A program made the translations under genes and the position numbers. From Candidatus Colwellia aromaticivorans (GTDB taxonomy: Bacteria; Pseudomonadota; Gammaproteobacteria; Enterobacterales; Alteromonadaceae), in the NCBI RefSeq assembly GCF_003333305.1, contig NZ_QOLD01000081.1:19940-83939 (forward strand): DNA of 64,000 bases, written 5' to 3'. The notes beneath the pieces are model-generated. The model was not told the origin of the DNA and ran no database searches. It worked only from the letters and a program-made list of their open reading frames with translations. This document shows, one piece after another, positions 45,697 to 55,645 of the stretch. Every line of letters starts with the position of its first letter. Position 1 is the stretch's first letter.

Positions 45697-47853
45697 ATGA
45701 TCAAAGCGTTGACCAGTTTACTAAAAAACACACCTGCTTCATTACAGATCATAACTGCCATGATAGTAGGTTTAATTATAGGAACAACAACATCAACCGT
45801 TTTTACAGGCGTAAATGAAATAGCCAATGCCTTTGTCATGTTATTACAAATGACTGCCCTTCCCTATATTTCGCTTTCATTAATTACCGGTATAGGTGGT
45901 CTTTCTTCAGCTAAAATAAGTAGTACAATTAAGAAAAGTCTAACTATTCTGCTCTCGTTAATCGCACTGGTATTATTTTTTATTTTACTTGCCCCTATTG
46001 CTTTTCCAAGCTGGCAAAGTGCTGACTTTTATAGTGTAAATACTATAAAAACAGTACAAGAATTTGATCTTATTCAACTATTCATACCAACAAATCCTTT
46101 TTATTCTTTTGCTCATGGCTTAATTCCAAGTGTTGTCATGTTTAGTATTTTCGTCGGGATCGGCTTAATGCAAGTTAGGGCTAAAAAGCAAACATTACTC
46201 GCATTAATCGGGCTAAACAATGCCATCATCAATGTTAGCTTTATGGTTATGAAACTAGCACCTTTAGCTATTTTTTGTATTGCATTAAGAGCCGCCGCCA
46301 CAATTGATGCCTCCCAAATAGATGGCTTGTTGGTTTATATTGTCACCGCAAGTGTATTGGTTTTTTTATTAACCTTTTTAATATTACCCGCTATTGTTGC
46401 CACTATTACACCTTTGGAATATAAGGACATACTAAAGGCTACACGATCAGCAATGATCACCGCATTTGCTACCGGAAGCTTTTTTATTGTTATTCCATTA
46501 ATTGTTGAAAAAACCAAGCAATTAATCGAAAAAATGACTATTAGCAATTCAAATTTAAAGTCAAATGCTTTAATAGCGCCAAGTATTATAGTACCTATTA
46601 GTTTCAGCCTTCCTATAGGCGGAAAGCTACTTGCGCTATTATTTGTATTATTTGCAGCATGGTTTTCTGGCTCACAAGTGAGTGCCGGTAATTACCTTAA
46701 TTTGTTAACCGTTGGCTTGTCACAGTTATTCGGTTCAACTTCTGTTGCTATGCCAAGCTTATTACAACTTTTTAATGTACCAAGTTCTTTATTTGAGTTA
46801 TTTCTTGTGGCTGAAAATTTAATTGTCGGCCGTCTTGGCGCCCTGCTTTCTGTGATTTTTTCAGCAAGCTTGGTTATCCTAATTGCCACTAGCATACTTA
46901 AACAATTTACCTTTAAGTGGCGTTCATTTGGCAAGTTCTTAATCATACTGCCTGCTATTTCAATTATCGCATTTATCAGCCTTAGATTTACTTTTGACAG
47001 TATTAGTTACCAATATCAAGGTTACAAAAAGTTCATAGAACGTGATTTTGTTATGCTTGATATCAAAAGTACCGTGCTTAAAAGCCCCGAAAATGTCGAG
47101 ATAAACTCTCAACCTTATGTTGATGTGTTAACTCGTATAAAACAACGTGGCTTTATTCGTGTTGGCTATTTTAGAGATGATTTGCCTTATTCTTTTCATA
47201 ATAATGAAGGAAAGCTCGTTGGTTTTGATATTGAAATTATAAACTTGCTTGCTGATGATCTTGGGGTATCTATTGAATTTGTACGAATTTTTCATAAACA
47301 AGCCCAAAAGTTATTATCATCTGGCTATTTAGATATGACTACAGGTGTTCCAGTATTACCTAATAATATGAAAGAGTTAACGTTAACTGTACCTTATAGC
47401 AGTCAATCTATTGCTTTTATTGTCAAAGAGGAAAGACGCAGTGAATTTACTGATTGGAAAACTATTTTTAGTAAAGAAGAGTTAATTATTTCAATTCCTG
47501 AATTATATTACAGTGAGAATATAATAAAACGCTATTTTAAGCACAGTAAAGTATGGGAAATATCAACACCACGATTATATTTTAAAGAAAAATACCAACA
47601 TATTGATGCCATGCTTTTCGGTGCCCCAACAGCTTCTGCTTGGACATTATTGCACCCAGAATACACCGTTGTTGCGCCAAAACCTGCTCAACCTCCCTTA
47701 GCGATGGCATTTGCTATCAATAGTGAGGATAGGGCTTTTGAATTATTTATGCGTAACTGGATCCAAATGAAAAAACAAAATAACGATATCGATCGTTTGT
47801 TTAATTATTGGATTGCCGGTAAAAACCCTAAATTATTGAACAAACAACAGTAG
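45697..47853 (+). CDS. Dicarboxylate-symporter-like transporter fused to a solute-binding domain
   Basis: The product is about 718 residues. Residues 1 to about 410 resemble the sodium:dicarboxylate/glutamate symporter (SDF/DAACS) family, with 8-9 hydrophobic segments and an ITAFATGSFFIVIP block like the family's first re-entrant hairpin. An extra membrane helix follows (FLIILPAISIIAFISLRF). From about residue 475 it continues as a family-3 periplasmic solute-binding domain: RGFIRVGYFRDDLPYSFHN, GKLVGFDIEIINLLADDLGV, LDMTTGVPVLP, WTLLHPEYTVV. The family's usual NMDGT and TM8 Asp/Asn motifs are not recognisable (SFSLPIGGK and VAENLIVGRLGA occur there), so classical glutamate transport is doubtful. 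The frame opens earlier with TTG/GTG codons; I prefer the ATG with GTGAG upstream. Confidence 0.82.
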   Translation: MIKALTSLLKNTPASLQIITAMIVGLIIGTTTSTVFTGVNEIANAFVMLLQMTALPYISLSLITGIGGLSSAKISSTIKKSLTILLSLIALVLFFILLAPIAFPSWQSADFYSVNTIKTVQEFDLIQLFIPTNPFYSFAHGLIPSVVMFSIFVGIGLMQVRAKKQTLLALIGLNNAIINVSFMVMKLAPLAIFCIALRAAATIDASQIDGLLVYIVTASVLVFLLTFLILPAIVATITPLEYKDILKATRSAMITAFATGSFFIVIPLIVEKTKQLIEKMTISNSNLKSNALIAPSIIVPISFSLPIGGKLLALLFVLFAAWFSGSQVSAGNYLNLLTVGLSQLFGSTSVAMPSLLQLFNVPSSLFELFLVAENLIVGRLGALLSVIFSASLVILIATSILKQFTFKWRSFGKFLIILPAISIIAFISLRFTFDSISYQYQGYKKFIERDFVMLDIKSTVLKSPENVEINSQPYVDVLTRIKQRGFIRVGYFRDDLPYSFHNNEGKLVGFDIEIINLLADDLGVSIEFVRIFHKQAQKLLSSGYLDMTTGVPVLPNNMKELTLTVPYSSQSIAFIVKEERRSEFTDWKTIFSKEELIISIPELYYSENIIKRYFKHSKVWEISTPRLYFKEKYQHIDAMLFGAPTASAWTLLHPEYTVVAPKPAQPPLAMAFAINSEDRAFELFMRNWIQMKKQNNDIDRLFNYWIAGKNPKLLNKQQ

Positions 47854-47866
47854 AACTTAACTAATC

Positions 47867-48298
47867 ATGAATACAAAAACATTTATCATCCCCTTCATTG
47901 TATTAACAACAATGGCTTTGATATCAAGCTGTAATAGCAGTCATATATCAACTAACTTAGATAAAGAAAATTTCAGTGATTATTTTTCAGCATCAAAGGT
48001 TAAAATTTACAAGCAAGAAAAAGACATTAAAACACACCATAATTATATTGGTGTCGTTGAAGGTCAAGATTGCCAAGTAAAGCCTCACCATGCTGTACCA
48101 GATGAAATTAATGCGAGAACTCAAGCTAGACGCCAAGCATTTGAACAACAAGGCAATGCTGTTATTTTTACAGGCTGTGCGTTATTAACATCAGAGCAAT
48201 TAGTGAAACTTAACAACAGTAGCGATGCTCAACAATGTCACGCCATTGTTATATGTTACGCAAAAGCATTTGCAATTGAATTACCGGCTAAAAAATAG
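47867..48298 (+). CDS. RcsF-like outer-membrane lipoprotein
   Basis: This 143-residue protein has a lipoprotein signal peptide (lipobox ISSC, Cys22). A domain with four Cys (GQDCQV, FTGCAL, AQQCHAIVIC) follows, arranged as in RcsF, where they form two disulfides. Blocks like VKIYKQEKDI...YIGVVEGQDCQV and NARTQARRQAFEQQGNAVIF parallel E. coli RcsF. RcsF senses envelope stress for the Rcs phosphorelay, but no rcs genes are here and relatives outside enterics may work differently. Its position directly before trmO is the same as in E. coli, which supports the assignment. It starts 13 bases after the transporter fusion gene. Confidence 0.78.
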   Translation: MNTKTFIIPFIVLTTMALISSCNSSHISTNLDKENFSDYFSASKVKIYKQEKDIKTHHNYIGVVEGQDCQVKPHHAVPDEINARTQARRQAFEQQGNAVIFTGCALLTSEQLVKLNNSSDAQQCHAIVICYAKAFAIELPAKK

Positions 48299-48315
48299 AG
48301 TAAAGTGCTAAAATA

Positions 48316-49056
48316 ATGAATAAATCCAGTGTAAATAACAAAGTTGAATTTAACATTATTGGCCAAGTTAACTCTCCTTATAAAGAGAAATTTGCTATAC
48401 CTCGTCAACCAGGTTTAGTAAGTTCGGCAAAAGGGACTATAACGCTGATAGGTGATGCTAATAATCCTGAGTTAGTTAGAGAGTTAGCGCAGTTTAGTCA
48501 TATTTGGGTATTGTTTGTCTTTCACGGCACTCAAGAACAAGGTTGGAAACCCTTAGTGAGACCACCGCGATTAGGCGGTAATAAAAAAATCGGCGTGCTA
48601 GCGACCCGCTCTACCTTTAGGCCAAACCCTATTGGTATGTCGGTAGTAAAATTAGATTCTATAGACATAAAAGACCAACAGGTGATATTGCATATTTCAG
48701 CAATCGATTTATTAGATAAAACCCCTATTGTTGATATAAAGCCTTATGTGCCATACTCTGACTCCATCCCTCAAGCTAACGCAGGTTTTGCTCAATCTCA
48801 ACCCTCATCTACATTGCAGGTGACTTTTAACAAACAAGCCCAAATTGCCTTAACAAAATACAGTCACAACTTTCCCGATTTGGCTTTATTTATCGAACAA
48901 GTACTAGCGCAAGACCCTCGCCCTGCATATAAACAAGGAAAAATTGATGATAAAATCTATGGCATGAATTTATATGATTTAAATATTCAGTGGCAAATGC
49001 AAGGATTAGCTAGCATTGAAGTTATTGGCATAACGTCGGCTGTTAGTAATTTATAG
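48316..49056 (+). CDS. trmO: tRNA (N6-threonylcarbamoyladenosine37-N6)-methyltransferase TrmO
   Basis: TrmO (TsaA/YaeB) uses S-adenosylmethionine to methylate t6A at position 37 of ACY-decoding tRNA-Thr. The 246 residues show the family's beta-barrel N-terminal domain (IGQVNSPYKEKFAIPRQPGL). Next come FSHIWVLFVFHGTQEQGW, RPPRLGGNKKIGVLATRSTFRPNPIGMSVVKL (ends shown) and DLLDKTPIVDIKPYVPYSD, followed by a C-terminal part with DPRPAYKQG. The FRPNPIG block lines the cofactor site. It follows the RcsF-like gene by 17 bases, as in E. coli rcsF-trmO. Confidence 0.94.
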   Translation: MNKSSVNNKVEFNIIGQVNSPYKEKFAIPRQPGLVSSAKGTITLIGDANNPELVRELAQFSHIWVLFVFHGTQEQGWKPLVRPPRLGGNKKIGVLATRSTFRPNPIGMSVVKLDSIDIKDQQVILHISAIDLLDKTPIVDIKPYVPYSDSIPQANAGFAQSQPSSTLQVTFNKQAQIALTKYSHNFPDLALFIEQVLAQDPRPAYKQGKIDDKIYGMNLYDLNIQWQMQGLASIEVIGITSAVSNL

Positions 49057-49086
49057 AGAAAATAGTGGCAATAAGCCAGTACGATT

Positions 49087-49120
49087 AAAAAAAAGTCGAT
49101 ATTGATAATACCAATACCGA
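49087..49120 (-). terminator. Terminator of the slyD-type gene
   Basis: On the minus strand TCGGTATTG and CAATATCGA pair across a seven-base loop (one G-T pair), followed by CTTTTTTTTAA. It serves the minus-strand PPIase gene; its U-run direction does not suit trmO. Confidence 0.75.
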
Positions 49121-49182
49121 CCAATCCATTAAGATATAATTTGTTAATCCTAGCGACAAACGAGCAATTACGTTAAATCGAC

Positions 49183-49677
49183 CTAGTGGTGATGACCGCC
49201 AACACCATGAGCATGGCCATGTTGAACTTCTTCATCGGTTGCAGCGCGCACATCAATAACTTCAATATCAAACGTTAATACTTTACCGGCAAGAGGCGGA
49301 TTAATATCCACGGTTACCATGAACTTACCTGCTTTGATTACAGTCACTTGCCGTTGGCCTTGCTCAGTATGAACGACACCAATCATACCTGCTTTCCATT
49401 TGGCATTTTTGCTTGGTAAACCTTCTAAATGTTTAACTGGCACGCGTTGTACCATATCTTCTTGACGCTCACCATAAGCATCTTCAGGTTGCAATGTAGT
49501 ACTAAACTTATCACCTGCTTCTTTATCTGTTAACGCTTTTTCTAAGCCAACTAATGTGTTGTTAGCGCCATGTAAATAAGCAAGAGGATCGTTGCCATGA
49601 GATGACTCTAACTCTTTACCTGATTCATCTTTTAACACGTAATGAAACTGAACAACGGTTTTATCGGTGATTTTCAT
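49183..49677 (-). CDS. slyD: SlyD-type FKBP peptidyl-prolyl isomerase
   Basis: This 164-residue cytoplasmic protein has the split FKBP domain with an inserted insert-in-flap chaperone domain (about residues 68-125, EDAYGERQEDMVQRVPVKHL and following). FKBP core motifs are QFHYVLKDESGKELESS, YLHGANNTLVGLEKAL and a NPPLAGKVLTFDIEV return. The C-terminal tail is His-rich (HGHAHGVGGHHH), the metal-binding region that in SlyD delivers nickel, here shorter than in E. coli. Function is proline isomerisation and chaperoning, with possible nickel handling. Single-gene unit with its own terminator. Confidence 0.93.
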   Translation of the reverse strand: MKITDKTVVQFHYVLKDESGKELESSHGNDPLAYLHGANNTLVGLEKALTDKEAGDKFSTTLQPEDAYGERQEDMVQRVPVKHLEGLPSKNAKWKAGMIGVVHTEQGQRQVTVIKAGKFMVTVDINPPLAGKVLTFDIEVIDVRAATDEEVQHGHAHGVGGHHH

Positions 49678-49729
49678 TTTATTCTCTTTCCATTTTAAAC
49701 GATTTGTATTTCAGCGCATTTTAATCTAT

Positions 49730-50629
49730 CTACGCCCACAAAAGCAAAATAACTACACTTAATATAATCAAAAACATACCAAAATATTCGATAGCCGTTA
49801 TCTTTTCTTTAAACAAACGATAGGTTAATGCAAGTGTGATAAAGAATTCCACCTGTCCAAGTGCTTTAACGTAAGCTGCTGTTTGAAAACTTGCCCCCGT
49901 AAACCAACCAATAGATCCTAAAACGCTTGTAACGCCAACAAACAAACATAAGCGCCAGTGTTTTAACATAAGTCCTAATTGTGATTTATCTTGAAAATAC
50001 ACATAGGCAAGTGAGATAAAAGTTTGTACCGTGATCATGAACACAAGTGTAACTGCAGCGCTCACCATTAAATCAGTGTTAAGCGCTAAACTAGACTCTC
50101 TTATCAATAAAGTAGTTATTGCTAAACCTAGCCCTGCTCCTAAGCCAAATGACAAACCTATCGTAGCATCAGAGCCCGCCATAACATGGCGTAAATTAAA
50201 TTTAACTTTTGAGACTAAAAATACGCCAACAACGCCGACAATAACACTAAACCAGCCCATAAAACTTAAAGGAGCAGCAAATAATAATGCGCCTACAACA
50301 GCAACTTGAATTGCTTCAGTTTTTGCCAAGCTGGTCGCTACAGCAAAATTTTTATATCGAAATGCTGCTACTAAACAAACGGTACCGATAATCTGCGTTA
50401 CACAAGCAATAAGGGCGTAAACTAAAAATTCGTTGTTAAGTTTAGGTATTTCTATCCCTTTAAATGACAGCATCCATCCTAAATATAGCCAGGCAAAAGG
50501 CAGCGCATAAACATACCTAACCGCGGTAGTTGCCATCGAGTTTAACTTACCAGAGAGCTGTTTTTGCCCCGCAGTGCGTACGGCTTGCATCGTTGCAGCA
50601 AGTAAGGTGAAATAAATCCAAATTTCCAC
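49730..50629 (-). CDS. EamA/DMT-family membrane transporter
   Basis: This 299-residue protein has ten predicted helices in two five-helix repeats, the drug/metabolite transporter (EamA) layout. The first repeat ends around VVGVFLVSKVKF, and the second has LGQVEFFITLALTYRLFKEKITAIEYFGMFLI, the typical end of an EamA repeat with the Lys-Glu after the ninth helix. The substrate cannot be told from sequence. It follows sbcC by 68 bases on the same strand and could be co-transcribed, but no functional link is evident. The first repeat is less canonical. Confidence 0.85.
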   Translation of the reverse strand: MEIWIYFTLLAATMQAVRTAGQKQLSGKLNSMATTAVRYVYALPFAWLYLGWMLSFKGIEIPKLNNEFLVYALIACVTQIIGTVCLVAAFRYKNFAVATSLAKTEAIQVAVVGALLFAAPLSFMGWFSVIVGVVGVFLVSKVKFNLRHVMAGSDATIGLSFGLGAGLGLAITTLLIRESSLALNTDLMVSAAVTLVFMITVQTFISLAYVYFQDKSQLGLMLKHWRLCLFVGVTSVLGSIGWFTGASFQTAAYVKALGQVEFFITLALTYRLFKEKITAIEYFGMFLIILSVVILLLWA

Positions 50630-50697
50630 TGGTACGATCCTAATTGTTGTTTGTACTGGTTAATACCATTGGTCTTAACTCATAAAGTAACTGGATA

Positions 50698-53600
50698 TTA
50701 AATTGCAAATTGATTGTCTAAGACACTCACCCCTAAACCACTTTGCTTTTCTACCTTAATTTGTACCGCTATTCGCTCTTTTAACGCTTCTACATGACTA
50801 ATAATGCCAATCATCTTACCCGTTGCATTTAAGTTATCTAATGCGTCTAAGGCAATCTCTAGGGTATCGTTATCTAATGTACCGAATCCCTCATCTAAAA
50901 ACAGTGAATCAATACTGGTTTTACTGCTCACCAAATCTGAAAGTGCTAACGCCAAGGCTAAACTGACTAAAAAGCTTTCGCCACCAGAAAGCGTTTTAGT
51001 ATCACGAACGCTATCCCCTTGCCATGTGTCGAGTACAGATAAACTTAAGGTTTCATTTGGTTGACACTGTAATTGATAACGGCCATCAAGTTTATTGAGT
51101 TGCTCGTTCGCTAAATACACTAAATGATTAAGTGTTAAACCTTGGGCAAAACGGCTAAATTTAGCCCCATCAGCTGAGCCTATTAAACGAGTTAAATAGG
51201 CTAAATCATCCAGTGCATTTTGCTCGTTAGTGATCTGAGTAAGTAACCCTTGTTGTTTAGTTTTGTTTTGCTGATCTGCATTGAGCGTTTGTTGATGTTG
51301 ACCTAACTGCAATTGAGTTTGTTTTAGCTTTTCTGCTAAATTTTGCAGCAGGTGATCTAACATTGAGAGCTCAATTGTTTGTAACTTCTCTAAATCACCT
51401 TTGCTATTTTCTACTGATAATTTCACTTGGTTAATGGCTTGCTCAAGCTCTACTTTAATTTCACTCAGTTGCTCTTTAGCCCGTTTTTCTTGGCCTACAA
51501 ACTGTTGTAAATTCACTACATCAGTGTGATGTGCACTTTGCAAACTTGTTAGCTTGAGGTTTACACTAGCTTCTTCTATTTCTATATGTTCTCTAACAAA
51601 ATCAGAGGACTGCTGATTATTACTGACATAACCCAACTCAATAAAACAGGCAACACGTAACTTTAACTTCGACTCTAATAGTTCATTAAATACGGTAGAC
51701 TGTTGTGATAGCGCAGATAATTGTTCCCTAGCTTGTTTAGCCTGTTCAAACCATAGAATATCATCCTTTTCAACACTGGATAAATCAGTTGAAAGCGGCG
51801 TTAATTTCACAGAAGCTTGCTCAAATAAAGTTACTTGATTATCAAGTTCTATTAACCAACTACTTGAGTTAAATAAACTAACCTTGTCACAATTGACAGA
51901 TAGAAAATGACTAACTTGCATCGCGGTAACATCTTCTAGCAATATAGTTTTAATCTGATTAAGCTCAGTTTCTAGCTGTTTAAGTGCATTAAGTTGCTCA
52001 GTAATATCGTCTTGATTAGCGTTTAGTTTTGCTTGTATTAATTCAGATTGATGTTTTGCTTTTTCTACCCCTTGAGTAACTTTTTGTAACTGTTGATTTA
52101 TAGCAAAGCTTTGCTGATTGTTTTCACTAAGATCACTATATAATTGATTGAGTAGCTGTACTTGCGAAAGTTTTGTATTACATGCCTGTTCAATATATTC
52201 AGTTTTTGCTAACACTAAGTTTAGTGACGCTGGTAATAACAATTGCTCAAAACTGGTTAGCAAGTCTATAAGTTCGCCTGCTATTTTTTGTGTCGACTCT
52301 TCATTGAACTTTACAGTGCTATTTAGCTGGTTTTCGAAATTTCGTAATTCATCGCCTGCGGCTTTAATACGCTCTAATTCATCAGTTAAGCTCTGTAAAC
52401 GTTGTTGATGTTCATCAAGGTTAATTGCTTGGTATTGTGTAATAGCGGGGTGTTCTAAAGAGCCACATAATGGACAAGGTTGTTCTGGCTGTAGCTTAGC
52501 TCTGTGATCACTAAGATCCATAATTGTTTGCTGTTGAGCAATTAAAGTTTCTACATCTTTTCTTTGTTGATTTAGTACTGAGAATTGCTGACGTAATTCA
52601 GCTAATTGTTTTCCACAAATGGCAAGCTCAGTTGTCGATTGCTGCTTTTGACTTGCTAACTTTTCTTGTTCAAGAACTAGTGTGCGATAGCGTTTTGACA
52701 GTTGTAGTGCTTGTGTAAAACTTGCTTGCTGGTTTTGCGCACTATGAACTCTTGCACCTAGTGCATCAACTGTTACTTCACCATTAATAGGCTCAAGCGC
52801 TACTTGAAGTAATAATGGGTTATATTGTGATAATAACTGTTGGTGTTGTATATCAAACGTAGTTACCTGCTCTTGTAGCGTCTGCTGTTTTCTCTGGTTT
52901 TCTGTCAGTAAACCTTGTTGCTGGTTTTGTTCATCAATAAGGCGCTTAGTTAACTGCTGTGTTGCGGCTAACTGCTGATTTTTAGCTACAATCGTAGATT
53001 TTAATTGCGCTAACTGGTTAACTTGATTTCCCCACAAAGGTAGCTTTTCTTTAACACCAACTAATGTTTGGTTCTCTGTGAGATAATTTTGTATTTGGGC
53101 AATTTCAGCGCTTAGTAATTGTTTTTGTTCTTGGGTTTGTTGTTGTTTATCTTCTGCACTGGTTAATGCATTTGTTTGGATATTCACTTGTTGAGCAAGT
53201 GTATCCAATTGCGACATCATATGAACAATATCGCTATCAAGCGGTATTATGTTATTAATTAGCTTGTTTTCTATTAAGTGGAACTGAGTTTGTTGTTTCT
53301 CTTGCAATGCGAGCTGTTCATTAACTAGTAATTGACTCGTGCTAACTTGTTTTTGGGCTTGTTGAATGTCATTTGTCAGCACATCAGCTTGCGTTAACAG
53401 TTTATTTTGTGAAGCCTTTAATATTTGATAGTTTTTCAAGGCAGATAAACTTGTTTGCTCTAACGTTATTTGCGTACTTGTTTGCTCACATGTTGAAACT
53501 TCTTCTTGTAAAACAACACTCTCTTGTTCAGTTAAAAGATTAACCCCTTGTGATTGCGCTTGTAATAACTGTAAAGATTTTTCAGCCGCTCTGTGGTTAT

Positions 53601-54195
53601 CAAAAACTTGCTTAGAAATTTCACTGTATATTTCCGTACCTGTTAATTGCTCTAATAGCTGAGCTCTTTCTTTGCCATCTGCATTTAGAAAAGCAGCAAA
53701 CTCACCTTGTGATAACATCATTGATTTGGTAAAATGCGAAAAATTCAAACCGGTAATTTGCGCTATTTTATCTTTGACTTCTTTTAATTTTTCCGCAATG
53801 ATAGTACCACTATCTGTATCGTCTCCGTCATATTCAGCATTTAAGATCGACAATTGCGCAACAGGCGCTAATAAATTGCCATCGGCCTTATTACGAGCAC
53901 GTTTTTGGCTCCAAAACGCGCGATACACCAGCCCTTTTACTTCAAATTCAACTTCTGCCATGCAATTAGCACTATAACGTGTCATTAACTGGTTCTGACT
54001 CGCTGAAATTTTCATCCGTGGTGTTTCATGATACAGCGCTAAACAAATAGCATCGAGAATACTGGTTTTTCCTGCGCCTGTTGCGCCTGTTATTGCAAAT
54101 AAGCCATTAGTATCAAAAGGCGCTTTGGTAAAATCTAATAACCAAGCATTTTTCAAAGCATTAATATTCTCAAATCGTAATCGCAATATTTTCAT
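50698..54195 (-). CDS. sbcC: DNA repair exonuclease subunit SbcC
   Basis: SbcC is the SMC/Rad50-like ATPase of the SbcCD nuclease that cleaves DNA hairpins and protein-blocked ends. The 1165 residues have Walker A GATGAGKT at residues 37-44. Long Gln-rich coiled coils follow, with a zinc-hook CPLCGS motif near residue 575 between the two coils. The C-terminal half has the signature LSGGESFLVSLALALAL and Walker B SLFLDEGFGTLD. The start ATG overlaps the sbcD stop by four bases (ATGA), showing translational coupling. Complete and confident. Confidence 0.96.
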   Translation of the reverse strand: MKILRLRFENINALKNAWLLDFTKAPFDTNGLFAITGATGAGKTSILDAICLALYHETPRMKISASQNQLMTRYSANCMAEVEFEVKGLVYRAFWSQKRARNKADGNLLAPVAQLSILNAEYDGDDTDSGTIIAEKLKEVKDKIAQITGLNFSHFTKSMMLSQGEFAAFLNADGKERAQLLEQLTGTEIYSEISKQVFDNHRAAEKSLQLLQAQSQGVNLLTEQESVVLQEEVSTCEQTSTQITLEQTSLSALKNYQILKASQNKLLTQADVLTNDIQQAQKQVSTSQLLVNEQLALQEKQQTQFHLIENKLINNIIPLDSDIVHMMSQLDTLAQQVNIQTNALTSAEDKQQQTQEQKQLLSAEIAQIQNYLTENQTLVGVKEKLPLWGNQVNQLAQLKSTIVAKNQQLAATQQLTKRLIDEQNQQQGLLTENQRKQQTLQEQVTTFDIQHQQLLSQYNPLLLQVALEPINGEVTVDALGARVHSAQNQQASFTQALQLSKRYRTLVLEQEKLASQKQQSTTELAICGKQLAELRQQFSVLNQQRKDVETLIAQQQTIMDLSDHRAKLQPEQPCPLCGSLEHPAITQYQAINLDEHQQRLQSLTDELERIKAAGDELRNFENQLNSTVKFNEESTQKIAGELIDLLTSFEQLLLPASLNLVLAKTEYIEQACNTKLSQVQLLNQLYSDLSENNQQSFAINQQLQKVTQGVEKAKHQSELIQAKLNANQDDITEQLNALKQLETELNQIKTILLEDVTAMQVSHFLSVNCDKVSLFNSSSWLIELDNQVTLFEQASVKLTPLSTDLSSVEKDDILWFEQAKQAREQLSALSQQSTVFNELLESKLKLRVACFIELGYVSNNQQSSDFVREHIEIEEASVNLKLTSLQSAHHTDVVNLQQFVGQEKRAKEQLSEIKVELEQAINQVKLSVENSKGDLEKLQTIELSMLDHLLQNLAEKLKQTQLQLGQHQQTLNADQQNKTKQQGLLTQITNEQNALDDLAYLTRLIGSADGAKFSRFAQGLTLNHLVYLANEQLNKLDGRYQLQCQPNETLSLSVLDTWQGDSVRDTKTLSGGESFLVSLALALALSDLVSSKTSIDSLFLDEGFGTLDNDTLEIALDALDNLNATGKMIGIISHVEALKERIAVQIKVEKQSGLGVSVLDNQFAI

Positions 54196-55541
54196 CGAGC
54201 ACTTCCCTTCGCTAATACTTGCGCGACCGTTTGCTTAAACAAAGTTTGCAGTCTTTTTTTATGATCTTCTACTTTCTCAGCTTCGATATCAACTTCAGGG
54301 TGAGACTCATTACTGTCACCTTCATTACTATCAACTTGATTGGTGGTTCCACATTTCTGGTTAAAGTATTCCTCTTGGCTTAAACGTGATGAGAATACAT
54401 CATCAAGGGTAAGTTCACTTAACATGCTATTGTCTTGTTGTTCTTGCATTAATTGCTGTCGTATTTGTTTAGCACGCCTAACTAATAATATTTCAACGGG
54501 GAAATCTTCAACAAGTGTTTCGATTCTTGACTGTAAATCACTTAAACGATCACTATCGACTAGTTCAATATCTAACCAAAGTTTTGGATTGTCTTCTGGG
54601 CTGAGGTTTAACTCAGCCAGTAACTTCTCAACCACTTGACTTAGTTCATGTAAACTGGTTTTGACCATGGCCAATGGTTGAAAGCATGGCACGATGAGAT
54701 CAGTCACTGAAGATAAATCACCCTCGTTAAAATCAACTAATAATACTCGTTTATTTTGTTTAGCCTCATCAAAACTTAGTGCGATTGGTGAGCCACAATA
54801 GCGAATATTTTCGGTTTTTCCTACTTTTTGTGCACGATGAATATGACCTAAGGCAATATAATCAGCCGCAGGAAAAGCATTACTTGGCAGCGCCTCTAAC
54901 GTGCCAATATAAATATCTCGAACTGAATCAGAGGTAGTAACACCCAAAGCAGTTAGGTGTCCGGTCGCAATAATAGGTAACTTCAGTTTGCTGTCTTTCA
55001 CCAGTTGCTGAGCATATTCAAATAAGGCTTGATAATGAGCGACAATGGCTTGCTGTAAACTTAAGGATTTATCACTGGCTGATTGTCCCTGTTGACTTTT
55101 AATAACATCGCGAGGACGAATAAATGGCACAGCACAAATCACCGCTTTAGGTTTTTGCTTATTATTCTTCAAAATGAAAACTTGTTCAGCCAAATTTTCA
55201 TTGTTATCAAGATCACTCACATTAGCGATCACGCGAGTAGATAAAGCGCTTAATAGGTCTTTTGATTCCGCCAACATGCTTACAGAATCATGATTACCTG
55301 CTAAAATAACAAGCTGGCAATTAAGTGATTGAAGTTCACTAATAAAATTAAAGTACATTTGCCTTGCATAACTTGGCGGTGTTGCGGTGTCAAAAATATC
55401 ACCGGCAACAATAATGGCATCAACATCATGACTTTTAGCTTGTGCTAACAACCAAGTTAAAAATTCCTGATGTTCATTTGCGCGGCTTTTACCATAGAAA
55501 TATTGACCTAAATGCCAATCAGAAGTGTGAATAATACGCAT
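54192..55541 (-). CDS. sbcD: DNA repair exonuclease subunit SbcD
   Basis: SbcD is the Mre11-like manganese phosphoesterase partner of SbcC. The 449 residues carry the metal-binding motifs SDWHLGQYFYG (residues 7-17), VAGDIFDTATPP, LAGNHDS, ATGHLTALGV and ALGHIHRAQ. The C-terminal capping region is somewhat long and acidic (QVDSNEGDSNESHPEVDIE) before a basic end; that insert looks variable. Divergent from the YbaK-type gene with a 104-base spacer that presumably holds both promoters. Confidence 0.96.
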   Translation of the reverse strand: MRIIHTSDWHLGQYFYGKSRANEHQEFLTWLLAQAKSHDVDAIIVAGDIFDTATPPSYARQMYFNFISELQSLNCQLVILAGNHDSVSMLAESKDLLSALSTRVIANVSDLDNNENLAEQVFILKNNKQKPKAVICAVPFIRPRDVIKSQQGQSASDKSLSLQQAIVAHYQALFEYAQQLVKDSKLKLPIIATGHLTALGVTTSDSVRDIYIGTLEALPSNAFPAADYIALGHIHRAQKVGKTENIRYCGSPIALSFDEAKQNKRVLLVDFNEGDLSSVTDLIVPCFQPLAMVKTSLHELSQVVEKLLAELNLSPEDNPKLWLDIELVDSDRLSDLQSRIETLVEDFPVEILLVRRAKQIRQQLMQEQQDNSMLSELTLDDVFSSRLSQEEYFNQKCGTTNQVDSNEGDSNESHPEVDIEAEKVEDHKKRLQTLFKQTVAQVLAKGSAR

Positions 55542-55645
55542 AAAAGCTAAAGAGCATCTTAAGGAAATAATTGGTTGATAATTCTACCTCATTAGGATAA
55601 TTAAACCATTAAATATTATCAATAATTGGTGGTTAAAAAATAATA

